Notes under the pieces: model-generated | Database searches by the model: none | What the model was told of the DNA's origin: nothing | Seen by the model: the letters and a program-made list of their open reading frames with translations, nothing else | In this document: positions 19,642 through 29,315 of the stretch, one piece after another | How the letters are laid out: every line of letters begins with the position of its first letter | How positions within the stretch are numbered: position 1 is the first letter of the stretch | Assembly: GCF_963678635.1 (NCBI RefSeq) | Contig: NC_087062.1 | Coordinates: 62,967,253-63,031,252, forward strand | DNA: 64,000 bases | Origin: Symsagittifera roscoffensis | Taxonomy: Eukaryota > Xenacoelomorpha > Acoela > Convolutidae | Direction: 5' to 3' | Made by a program: the position numbers and the translations under genes

Positions 19642-22247
19642 AATTATTAATTTTTCTCCAACTCCTTTTTCTAGTAATCTCAAATCAAAACATAAACCCT
19701 TCCCCTCGTACAGGACCACAAGATTTATTAGTAACACATTACGATTGTGAAGAAAATGAACAAAAAACACTACACAAATATGCAATAAATCAAGTATCAC
19801 AATGTGAAACAGAACCACAAACTATAGAAACCACAAATGTAATAGCAACACTCTATTCAAAAGCCCGAGCAACAACAGTTACAGGTTATAAATTCACAGC
19901 AACATTTTCCGAAAAGAAAGTACATTGTTCACAAGTCTCAAACGGAAACAAAAACCGACTTGACCATGAATCATTCTATCAGAGTAATATAGAACGTCTT
20001 TTACATCTCAATCCCGACGATTGTAAAAATGAACTACTTAGACTAAACATCACACAAAATAAAAACTCCGAAAGAAAGTTAGTTAACTTTCAAGTTTTTT
20101 CAGACTCTGTACATCAATCACAACTTGAAAGACACCAAGGACATATAAAACTAGACGAAAAATACCCGTATAACGGCGCACACGGACGATTAACCTATGA
20201 CCTACACGATAAACATTGGATACCACACATTGGTATAAATAACCCATCAAACTGCAAAGCAGACACAAAAAATAAAGGATACCAAGAAATAATGTTTTTC
20301 GATTGGAAAATACAACTCGAAAAAATACAACTAACACGAGATTTATCAGATAATACAATGATCTATCAAGGAATCCGATTACCTTGTAAAAATGATCAAG
20401 GTTATTGCGACCCTACAACGAGAACACAAGCAACAATTGTTTGGTTCCCCGAAGACACATGTACAACATTTCAAGTAGCAAAAATACACGCTCGTATGAT
20501 AAAATTTCACGAAAAATACTTTATACAATCAATTCCATATGAACAAGTACATCCATCACGAAAACAAAGTACTAATTTTAGAAACATACACAATATAGAA
20601 AATAAATTGACACGTTTTCAAATATATCAAGAAACAGAACTTGCATGTAAATACAGGAATCCACTTCACAGAACACAATACTCTGAAATATTAGTTGAAT
20701 ACGAAAAAGGATTCGACATGACCACTGGAAAAATAAAACTTGACCCATATGCCACAGGTCATCCTCCAAACGAAGGAACATCCTATATACCAGTTAATTT
20801 TGAAAAAAGCAACGGACAACCTGGTGGACATCTAAAACCCCATGACACCAGAAGCACACGCTTACAAGAATTATCACTAATGAATACTACATATTTCGGT
20901 AATATCCACTATGATATTCATTTAGATATGAAACTAGATTATACAATTAGCCGAATTTTTCAAGAAATGTCACTCTCCGAATTAGAAACACTACACCAAC
21001 TATGCGAATTAGAACGAACACAAATATTACAATCACTTGCACTAGCAGTATTAAAAATACCCTATGCAGGATACTTATTATCTAGAAATAGATCAAATTT
21101 TTTAGACTATGAAGGAAACATCTTATGGTTTTATACTTGTACTAAAAAAGTATCACCACTATACGTTTTTGAAGATAAACGATGTTATAAAAGAATCCCT
21201 ATCTTTTATAAGAATAAAGTACATTTCGTGGATACACTTTCACGAAGAACCTATTTCTGGGATACCGCAGTCCCATGTGGATCAGAAAACAGCCACAATG
21301 TAGTACAACTAAACCCTGATGAAAATAAATATTATCTTCTCACTCCATATCCCACATTAATGCAATCACTCAAAAAATTTTCACCAGAAAGCATTCGCGC
21401 TATTGCTCGAAACCCAAATATAGACTTACAATCAATAGGAATCTATTCAAAATCAGATATTCAACATCACATTAGAACACAACAATTCCAAGAATTATTA
21501 ACACAAATGGACACTATACAAAGACAATCAATAGACCAAAATTTACGCAAACTTGCAGAAACCGCAGGATTTGCCGATATCTACACGCAGGACTATAGCG
21601 GATATTTTAAAGACATTAAAGATTATATATATCTAAACGATGAAAAATACCGTCCCCAAGATATATCACCAATTAACATTTTTAACTTTGTTACACTCAA
21701 AAATGAGATCCTCGATTTTCTAGGATGGCCCTACTACATCTTAGAAAAATTGACTACTTTATACGCAATGTTTAACTTTATTGGATTTCTTTTCTCACTT
21801 TTAAAAGGAATCTACAACACATGTGCTATACACACACAAGTAAACAGACAAGCAAGCGTAGCACGCATACTCTTCGCAGGATTTTTTGGAATCTTTTCTA
21901 CATCTATAAACAAAATTCTTTTAGACGCACAAATAAAAGAATATAACACAAAAATAGCAACACGACAAAATACATACGACGAAGAACATAACAATGTAGA
22001 CATAACGCCAACGGCACCACAATTACCACCCCTACCAAATAACCATCCACTATCCCTAGTCCCACGAAATTTTCGAAATTTAGCCATCACACATAATCCA
22101 AATTTTCGACTCAATACATCACAAAGTCCCATCCAACATATAATGACACACCAGTCACAAGATGATAATACTTATGAACAAATTATTGAACAACCCCATA
22201 CCACCGCTTTTCAGTCTCAAAATAATCATTTTTTTAGCCCACGATGA
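19629..22247 (+). CDS. Envelope-like transmembrane glycoprotein (872 aa), copy A
   Basis: An N-terminal signal peptide (hydrophobic residues ~3-17) precedes a long ectodomain with many Cys and several N-X-S/T sites. A Cys-dense module lies around residues 455-555 (CELERTQ, WFYTC, KRCYKRIPIFY, RTYFWDTAVPC, YYLLTPYP). Late hydrophobic segments lie at ~707-727 and ~744-765, followed by a Pro/Asn-rich tail of about 105 residues. This is the layout of a viral envelope protein anchored near its C-terminus. The Cys-dense module with a late anchor recalls glycoproteins that LTR elements have captured from negative-strand RNA viruses (for example chuvirus-like ones), but that is a suggestion, not a recognised match. 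It begins inside the preceding ATG-less ORF and ends in ATGA with the next ORF. Confidence 0.7.
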   Translation: MYILKLLIFLQLLFLVISNQNINPSPRTGPQDLLVTHYDCEENEQKTLHKYAINQVSQCETEPQTIETTNVIATLYSKARATTVTGYKFTATFSEKKVHCSQVSNGNKNRLDHESFYQSNIERLLHLNPDDCKNELLRLNITQNKNSERKLVNFQVFSDSVHQSQLERHQGHIKLDEKYPYNGAHGRLTYDLHDKHWIPHIGINNPSNCKADTKNKGYQEIMFFDWKIQLEKIQLTRDLSDNTMIYQGIRLPCKNDQGYCDPTTRTQATIVWFPEDTCTTFQVAKIHARMIKFHEKYFIQSIPYEQVHPSRKQSTNFRNIHNIENKLTRFQIYQETELACKYRNPLHRTQYSEILVEYEKGFDMTTGKIKLDPYATGHPPNEGTSYIPVNFEKSNGQPGGHLKPHDTRSTRLQELSLMNTTYFGNIHYDIHLDMKLDYTISRIFQEMSLSELETLHQLCELERTQILQSLALAVLKIPYAGYLLSRNRSNFLDYEGNILWFYTCTKKVSPLYVFEDKRCYKRIPIFYKNKVHFVDTLSRRTYFWDTAVPCGSENSHNVVQLNPDENKYYLLTPYPTLMQSLKKFSPESIRAIARNPNIDLQSIGIYSKSDIQHHIRTQQFQELLTQMDTIQRQSIDQNLRKLAETAGFADIYTQDYSGYFKDIKDYIYLNDEKYRPQDISPINIFNFVTLKNEILDFLGWPYYILEKLTTLYAMFNFIGFLFSLLKGIYNTCAIHTQVNRQASVARILFAGFFGIFSTSINKILLDAQIKEYNTKIATRQNTYDEEHNNVDITPTAPQLPPLPNNHPLSLVPRNFRNLAITHNPNFRLNTSQSPIQHIMTHQSQDDNTYEQIIEQPHTTAFQSQNNHFFSPR

Positions 22248-24049
22248 GCCGCCAACTTGGATCACTACACCGATCAAATTCCCACCCAACCAATCTTACC
22301 TCTCCAATCCCAATAATACCACTTTTTGCTTTTCCGCCACCCGACTTTTCACCTAGTAATGTAACATCAGGCATGAATTCCGACACTAATTCACACATCT
22401 CAGTTTTATATTCCATCTCACAACTCAATAACCCGAATATTGAAACCCCCGATGAATTTGCCGACTCAGAACCATCCCCATCCAATAATTTTCATAACTC
22501 TTCTAATTTTTCTCAACCCCCTTTTCAACCCATATTATCCAATAACCCTGACCCAATCACTCCCACACCCTCTTATGCTTCCCAAGTTACCCCAACCTAC
22601 TCCTCATACCATTCTGACCAATCATCTCATTCTCCAGACACCCCCCGAATCTCCCCAGAGCTAGATAATTTTATTACCCTTCAACAACAACCCTACCACC
22701 TCCATACCCCAACAATAAACCAAATCTCCTCCACAATAAATTCATCCAACCCCCCTACCCCTACACCCTCTTCAAATTATACTGAATCATTAGCACCATC
22801 ATCCACATCAACTGAATCTTCACTCAACACTAATAGAGCTTACCGCACTTTTAAAAGAAAGTTCCCCAACCATCCTTTCCCAGCAAAACCAGGAACAGCC
22901 CGTGAATACATCAACCACCCCAAGCATACTAACACAAAAGAATTTTTAGCCATCACCTTACCCTCATTCCCACAATACACCTTAAACACCCCCCACGACA
23001 CTAACGAAACACGCAACTTTGTAGATGAATACGTTTTAATGCCCACTCTCTCTTGGACCTCATATTATCATTTTACTAACCCTCTTTGCTTACCTTTATC
23101 TAACACTCACATCGATATAGAGCGAAATACGGACATGCTATATCGACTCTCTACACCACTAACCGCTAGACAATTTACTTACGTTGGATATAAAAAATCA
23201 CTAAAAACACACACTGCACCTAGAGCTAACGAATATACACTCGAATACTATGATCACAACATCATCAGAGCTAACCAAGATCAATTCTTAGACGACGATC
23301 GCTTCGCTAATCCACAAATTACCGAGAAATTTTTCATCAAGACACCATATACATTCACACTAAACATCTTCGACCGAAAGTTTGATCACATTATTTCAGA
23401 AGCACTAACAGACACACAAGCATACGAAAGTTTTAAAGAACGCTTCCAAATATTTTCACTAACCTTTCATTTCCTTGCACCACACGAAAGAGATTTACAC
23501 TGCTCACACGATATTATGTTGCGCACTAAACAAACCCACACATATAGTTATTATCGCTTCATCCAAAATCACTTTGACCTACACACACCCTCTAGACAAC
23601 CACACCATCGTTTTCAATTCATTAATTCCAAATACACTTCACCATTTTTCCTAAATTTCACATATTGTATTAAAAACACTAACCTCCATGGTATTCTTCG
23701 TAATTATGACCCCATAACCCAAATGTACATCTTCTGTCCCATCACCAAGACCTTCAACGCCGAAGAATCCCGACCCTTCCTTATCCCGCACGAGTTTGTA
23801 CAACCTATAGAAATCCCAATTTTAGAATTCATCCACAACACTAAATTTAATCACAAATTATATAACTTAATCCAAAACACACCTTATGAGTTTGCAGTAG
23901 GCACTGAAGAACTAACCACTATTAAGGCACTTCAATTGCTTTGGCCACTGCTTCAGACTAAAAATATCATCCGCATTCTAGCTAAACTACTAACAACTTC
24001 AGAACTAATTCACGACATCTTCCCCCACGGTTTTTTCCCCGACGACTAA
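22244..24049 (+). CDS. Large accessory ORF (601 aa) after the glycoprotein, copy A
   Basis: Starts at the ATG of an ATGA overlap with the glycoprotein stop. Residues 1-190 are Ser/Pro/Thr/Asn-rich and probably disordered. From about residue 195 (RAYRTFKRK) to the end it looks globular, with many aromatic residues and His, including FHFLAPHERDLHCSHD, QPHHRFQFINSKYTSPFFLNFTYC and a helical C-terminus (IKALQLLWPLLQTKNIIRILAKLL). There is no signal peptide and no clear membrane segment. Copy C encodes a 602-aa version without stops. I do not recognise the family. A gene downstream of env in a Ty3/Gypsy element is unusual; a regulatory or RNA-export role would parallel retroviral accessory genes but is speculation. 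Confidence 0.65.
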   Translation: MSRQLGSLHRSNSHPTNLTSPIPIIPLFAFPPPDFSPSNVTSGMNSDTNSHISVLYSISQLNNPNIETPDEFADSEPSPSNNFHNSSNFSQPPFQPILSNNPDPITPTPSYASQVTPTYSSYHSDQSSHSPDTPRISPELDNFITLQQQPYHLHTPTINQISSTINSSNPPTPTPSSNYTESLAPSSTSTESSLNTNRAYRTFKRKFPNHPFPAKPGTAREYINHPKHTNTKEFLAITLPSFPQYTLNTPHDTNETRNFVDEYVLMPTLSWTSYYHFTNPLCLPLSNTHIDIERNTDMLYRLSTPLTARQFTYVGYKKSLKTHTAPRANEYTLEYYDHNIIRANQDQFLDDDRFANPQITEKFFIKTPYTFTLNIFDRKFDHIISEALTDTQAYESFKERFQIFSLTFHFLAPHERDLHCSHDIMLRTKQTHTYSYYRFIQNHFDLHTPSRQPHHRFQFINSKYTSPFFLNFTYCIKNTNLHGILRNYDPITQMYIFCPITKTFNAEESRPFLIPHEFVQPIEIPILEFIHNTKFNHKLYNLIQNTPYEFAVGTEELTTIKALQLLWPLLQTKNIIRILAKLLTTSELIHDIFPHGFFPDD

Positions 24050-24895
24050 CAGGTAAGTATGAATTAAGTAAATATTACTAACTAATTACAGTATTAAAAA
24101 CTCACCATTCTTTATTCATGTTTTCCTTAGATTTTTAGCTTTCATCCGACAATCACCTACAAAAACCACAAAAGAAACAATAAAAATCACAATTTTCATC
24201 AAACAATTTTAAAATTCTATTAATCTCTTACACTTATAAATTTCTAAATTTAATATCAATGCAGTAAATTCATCTATAATATTTTCCCCCAAAGCAGTAA
24301 ATCTAATTATGATGAAAATTTGTATCTTAATATTCCCCCATGACTAGCAGTAAATTTCTAAATTCTATGTAGTAAATTAAATAAATGCAAATGCAGTACT
24401 AACCTTTTGATATTTTCATTCATTCGCACAGAAATTCTATCCACACTCGCACAGCTCGCCCACGAAGAATTGTTTAAAATAATGAATTTCAGTTTCAAGT
24501 TCTCACACTCAACAACTCTAACATATAATAACATGTTTCAAACCTTCCTTTAACCCGGTTGGAAAGGAATCATATACTAAACAAAACTAACCAACGCAGC
24601 TTACTAAATACCACAAATCATAGAATAACAGCATGACTAAGAAAAGGAAACCAACGGTACCCAAACCGGATTAACCCAGTTTAAAACTGGATAATTTATT
24701 CTTTTGAAGACTATTATAAAGTCTAAGAAAGAAATAATAAAACACAAAAAAGTCGAAAGACAAACCCATACCACGAACAATTTGCTTTTTGGAAAAATGA
24801 CATAACCAACAAGACATAAGAAAAACCACAACAAACCCAACATAAAACGTTGTCACATAACAGGACCCCTCACAAAAACCGCATGCAATCATACT

Positions 24896-25030
24896 CCCAC
24901 TCCTGGCCTAACCCACCAGGAAGGACGTCCTGAGCATGCTCTATAGCCGGCCTAACCCACCGCGCTACATCCACGCTTTGTGACCACACCTCTATTTTTA
25001 ATAAGAGCTACTCAAGGGTGAGTAACTCTT
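24896..25030 (+). promoter_or_regulatory. Conserved GC-rich hairpin island in the 3' region, copy A
   Basis: Contains CCTGG-loop-CCAGG, the palindromes AGGACGTCCT and GAGCATGCTC back to back, two copies of GGCCTAACCCACC, and a final hairpin AAGAGCTACTC-AAGGGT-GAGTAACTCTT (25003-25030). Copy C keeps the island at about 62753-62880 with few changes. On the minus strand GTAGCGCGGTGGGTTAGGC resembles a tRNA-type A box. Confidence 0.5.
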
Positions 25031-25114
25031 CAAAATAACCGAACTAAAACAAAAAGCTTTTGTGAAAACAACTAACTAAAATCATAATTAAAAAATATTA
25101 AACTAATAAATGTT

Positions 25115-25381
25115 TTATAAAATGTAAATTACATTATGCAATACATAGATCAGAATATAACACCAAGGACGAACATCTAAAGACAAAACGACCCCACTAC
25201 ACTCGAGAGAGAATGGCCAACCACAATCGATATGCCACTCACAATCACAACTCAAAGGATTTAGAGTACGACTTGACTTCGCAGAAAAGGACTTCATTGA
25301 ACTAGACCAATGACCACCTCGATGTTCAAGTATACGTACAGATCCGAGTAACCAGGCATCCCCTCCACGCACAATCTCCAC
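25115..25381 (-). other. Antisense open frame near the 3' LTR (weak)
   Basis: A minus-strand open frame of 88 codons here has a 151-codon counterpart in copy C (62962-63417). Both share EIVRGGDAWLLGSVRILEHRGG and a Cys-containing second half. In A the frame has no ATG and is closed upstream by a TAA. Retroviruses can carry antisense genes near the 3' LTR, but the evidence here is only partial frame conservation. Confidence 0.2.
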
Positions 25382-25660
25382 GCCATTCCCAAATTAGATC
25401 AGACACAAAAGAAGTTCTCCACGCAGAACAGAAAAACCTGACATAGCCAACCATTCTGAAATCAGATTTGAGTTTGTTGCAAAGACTTAGTCGTTGTCAC
25501 TAGAAGACACAACGTCTTATGTCTCTAACTCCAGCTTCCTGGAACTTCTTTAACAAAGAGGAAACGGAAGAAAATGATGTTCGCCAAAAACCAACGTCCA
25601 TCATCCATCCTTCGAATCGCAGAAGAACTATTCTAAAAAACTCTGTAAAACCCGGATGGG

Positions 25661-26070
25661 TGGAACCTGATCTAAACTACATTTTATGATTGGATAAATT
25701 AGATATTTTACCAATGTAAAGTATTTAATATTAACCAATCATGATCCATCTAACTAACAACCCACTTATTTGTAAGTGCTGAAGTTACTTGTAATTTCAG
25801 CACCAGAGAGATTTGAATTTAACTTAGAAATTAGTTGGACTCTCCCGAGCACTTCAGCAGCCGCAATAAACCAGTATACCCTAGATCTATTGAGCCTAGC
25901 AGAGACTAGTTAAACAACCTGAGACTAGATAGTATAAGAGTAAGATTAGGATCGGTATTAGGCTAAGAAGTTGCACGAATCTATCCGGCCGAAAATAAGA
26001 TAGCGTGACGAGCAGACGGTGTACCCTATCCGAAATTACTCTATGAGTTAACCAACTCGGTTATAACTCA
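25661..26070 (+). repeat. 3' LTR of copy A
   Basis: 410 bp, differing from the 5' LTR at one position that I can see (AGGCTAAG near 25960). Followed by TTCC, the target duplication. Confidence 0.95.
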
Positions 26071-27033
26071 TTCCGCTTGACTTTTTAAGATTCAAGCGGA
26101 AGTTAAGCGGAACTGAACTCCATTGGGAAGCTTTTGTAGTGATAATGCCAATTTGACTGATATCAAAACAAAATTTAATTTGCTAAATGGTGTGAATTGC
26201 CTCTGTTTAAAATATCCAATTGAACTGTTATTGTTCCCCAGCTATAGAAACGACTGCCTCTACGAATAGGTCAAACTTCAAGCTTGAGAACTACCTTCCG
26301 CTTGACTTTTTAAGATTCAGCGCTCCTGTTGTAAGAATCCCTGGTTGACCAAAAATGCTAGTCACGCAATTCTCATATATGGCCATTTAAAAATTGCATG
26401 AAAACAAAATATGATTAGCATTCTCGCATTTATGAGAATTGTATGACTAGCATTTTTTCATAAATATGCAAATTGACTGGAACCAATTCAAATTTTAATT
26501 TGGTAAATGGAGTGAACTGTTTCGTTTGGTTTGCTCGCAGCTGTTGGATTAAAAACGAGCCAACGCAAGCTCCTTTTTGTTTGAGTAGCTAAACAGATTT
26601 AACTAAGCGCAAACTTTATTTAAAATTAAATTGAACTCCAAATCAAAACCAATTTTAGGCGATTAAAGTGGAATTTGTATTTCTTTGGCAGTTGAAACTT
26701 TTTCATTACAGTTGAAAGCGTCAACGAGCAGCGGATGAATTTTTCTAGATTAATGGTTTTTCTTAAGTTACAACAGTTAAAAAACGACCAAAACGACAAA
26801 ATGCTATAATAAAAATCAATTGAATAAGAGCGATATATCTGCATCATGAAAATCGGTTGCATAAGTTTTTAATTTCATTCTCTTAGAAATATTTTTGAAA
26901 TTAATTTTCTTAGTCATAACTTTTTGTTTTTGTTCGCTTTTTGAAGATAATTTTTGTTTATTATGCGTAGTTCTCTCATGCAACGCGCAAAAAACGACTA
27001 TTATATGAAAAAAGAACCCATTGCACAGCAAAC
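26071..27033. other. Repeat-bearing flank between A and the duplication
   Basis: No gene. TTCCGCTTGACTTTTTAAGATTCA occurs at 26071-26094 (interrupted on its left by copy A) and again near 26295-26318, so A landed in a local repeat. 26341-26459 is a small inverted-repeat element related to the TIR element at 2398-3135. Confidence 0.5.
26341..26459. repeat. Short inverted-repeat (MITE-like) element
   Basis: Begins GGTTGACCAAAAATGCTAGTCA and ends ATTGTATGACTAGCATTTTTT, an inverted repeat related to the ends of the element at 2398-3135. Confidence 0.5.
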
Positions 27034-29088
27034 GTCTTTTCTTGTTGTTTATCTTGCTTCGTTCAAATAGTTTTGCATAAATTTTTGGTAAGTTCAAAAC
27101 TTGGGTTTTCTTTTTTTCCATAACCCACGCATTAGTTAGAATATCAAAAAAAGAAATTGTGTTTTTCCTCTTATGGCTTCTTATTTTAGTGACTCTCATA
27201 ACCTGGGTTGATAAAATGTGCTTATCATGCTATGATTGACAAAAAATACAATTTTATACTATGGAAAAAAATGCTTATTATAAAAAATTTCATGCAATGT
27301 CATAGACCAAAAGAAACTGTATAAAAACAGCTGAATAACCATTTTTTACTTGCAAAACAATTTTTTAACAAAAGTTTTTGGCTCACTCTGGATTTAAATA
27401 ACCAGTTTTTTTGTCAAACTTTTGATCAAAAAGCTGTGCGCAAATAGCAGAGGCAATTTTTTTCAAACTTTAAGAAGTTTTATGCTAGGCATTTGTTTCA
27501 TAAATGAAAATGCAAAAAACAATGTTTGGATATTTTTTGTTTTTTATCCAACAACACAAAAGTCTAGAGTTTCTAGCATAAGAAAACCCATGTTAAGTGG
27601 CAATTATTACGCAGATAAGCTGCATTTGGTAATATTAGCCATGCAGGATAATGCTAACATTTTCACTCAGAGTTATAAACTAAAAACGTAAATTATGGCT
27701 AGAAAATTTTTAATTTGAGAACTTTGGTGATTGAGAATTTAGGACTATTTTTTCTACAAGTTTAAGTTTAGCTCAGCAAAAGAACTCGCTAAGTGATTTT
27801 TTGGTTTTTTCGTTACAAAACTCAACCTGGACTACGTTATAGACACAAAATATCAATCTTTGCATGCAAAACTTTTTTTATGAACTGTTTATTTCGGCAC
27901 ACAAGCTATTTCACAATCAAAAAACGGATATATTTATGTTGCCTGAGAATTGTATTTTTCCTGTTGAAATGAAAGCATATCATATAATTTTATTATATGA
28001 AATTCTTAATGAATGTTTTGTTCAAATTATTTTTTATACCAAAGTTGCTTTCATGTAGCCAAAACAGCCATTAATTTGTGCTGTTTGAGTCTTAAACCAA
28101 TTCAAAATAATTTTCGAAACAGTGGTCTATCGAGAAAATGCTTATCATAACATTTTTCTTCTATATAAATTGCATGACAATCATTTTTCATGCATGGACG
28201 TCAATCCATGAATTAAATTTTGAATGTTTAATTTTTTTCCAGTTTTTTCAAAATGTATAAAAACTTTTCCAGCTAAAAACAAAAAATCGTTCAAAACGAG
28301 TTCGTCTGTAAGTGATGAAAGAATTGTTTTGGGCTAATTAATTGTTGTTGCTCCGACTAGCGCAAAAAGTGAGAAATTTATATGCCTGAGGTTTTTTTAA
28401 AATTCAGAACAATTCTACAAAAATTGAGAGCGTATCGGTATCAATCCGGAAACTTTAGATTTTCAAGCAAGTATGCTTGCGCTAGACTAAAAAGCGGTTA
28501 GCTCGAATAATATTTGAATTCTTTCATTTTTTATTCGTGGCAAATTATCGCAAGCATAATTCTTCCAACTTCAATTGAGGCCAACTATGATTGTTCAAAC
28601 TGAATCTCATCAAATATTAGCTCTTGCATTTGATATTGGCATTATAAAATTTATAGTTTATCTAATAAAGTTGGAATATTCGAGCTTGAGGTTTTGCCCT
28701 GATATGTAAGCAGTGTTGTTTATAGCTTATAATGGATTACATTGACCATCGTTTCCTAAGTTCAAAAACAATTTTTTAAAATCAAAACATTGAATATTTG
28801 ATATTATAAAGGATAGCGAGAATGCTCCTTTCAAGGGCTAGCCCAGATGTTCAAAGTTTATGTGGCAGTGTTCGCTTTAAAAAACTGATAAGTTTTTCAA
28901 AAACAGAAAACTTAAAAATGTTCAGATTTTTTCAAAAAAAACATCTTCTCACAGGTCATACAAAACAATAGATTTTGCTCCAAGTAACGTAGTAATTCTG
29001 TGGTATAAAGCCTGGTTGATCCGTTTTGGAACCATTTCCCAGACGGATTAAGCCTCCGCATGCCTGTTAAAAACACGAAATATATCCA

Positions 29089-29315
29089 GCGTTAATTTTC
29101 CAAAATTGGCAATTTTTAAACCCCCATAACTTTACGAAAAATAATCAAAGGTAAAATATCTTTCCAAATTTAAGCTCACAACAACAATACTTTTTGAATG
29201 ATATACAAAAATCCCGTCAAAAATGGCTAGTTAAAAAGTCGAATTTGTCTGAAGAAAAAAAACCACCCCGAGCACAAATAGTCCGTTACTTTCATTACGA
29301 AATTCGGAACAATGA
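29089..29315 (+). repeat. Dispersed ~230-bp repeat
   Basis: Same block order as 6432-6671, ending CGGAACAATGA. Duplicated at about 42853-43079. Confidence 0.6.

Larger units (their letters stand above)
24050..25660 (+). other. Long 3' region of copy A before the 3' LTR
   Basis: 1.6 kb without a convincing forward ORF. In order it holds a strong 5' splice-site sequence AG|GTAAGT right after the last stop (24051-24058) with TACTAAC at 24076-24082 and acceptors at 24091 and 24130; four or five copies of GCAGTAAAT-like sequence (24259-24410) interspersed with TTTTCCCCC-type runs; the palindrome CCAGTTTAAAACTGG near 24676-24690; a GC-rich hairpin island (24896-25030); and a GC-richer block 25150-25400 shared with copy C. 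The last 18 bases before the LTR (CTGTAAAACCCGGATGGG) are identical in A and C. Only GGATGGG resembles a polypurine tract. Confidence 0.5.
7159..26070 (+). mobile_element. Copy A: complete retrovirus-like Ty3/Gypsy LTR element, 18.9 kb
   Basis: Two 410-bp LTRs (7159-7568 and 25661-26070) start TG, end CA and differ, by my reading, at one position (AGACTAAG versus AGGCTAAG). The insertion is flanked by TTCC at 7155-7158 and 26071-26074, a 4-bp target duplication. The restored target, ACCTTCCGCTTGAC, is matched by a second copy of the same host repeat near 26290. The interior has a primer site, leader, Gag-Pol, two small membrane ORFs, an ATG-less ORF, an envelope-like ORF, a further large ORF and a long 3' region. 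All large frames are open; the basic pre-gag ORF has a 1-nt deletion. It appears recent and possibly competent. At nearly 19 kb it is far larger than a usual Ty3/Gypsy element (about 5-8 kb). Confidence 0.95.

Noticed and set aside
24896-24990. Functional tRNA gene on the minus strand
   Set aside because: Only an A-box-like string is seen; no B box GGTTCGANTCC or acceptor pairing could be found.
27422-27691. 89-aa ORF in the flank (repeated at 41185-41454), and 27864-28058, 30768-31061
   Set aside because: Repeated only because the DNA is tandemly duplicated; composition follows A/T runs, with no motif or splice context.
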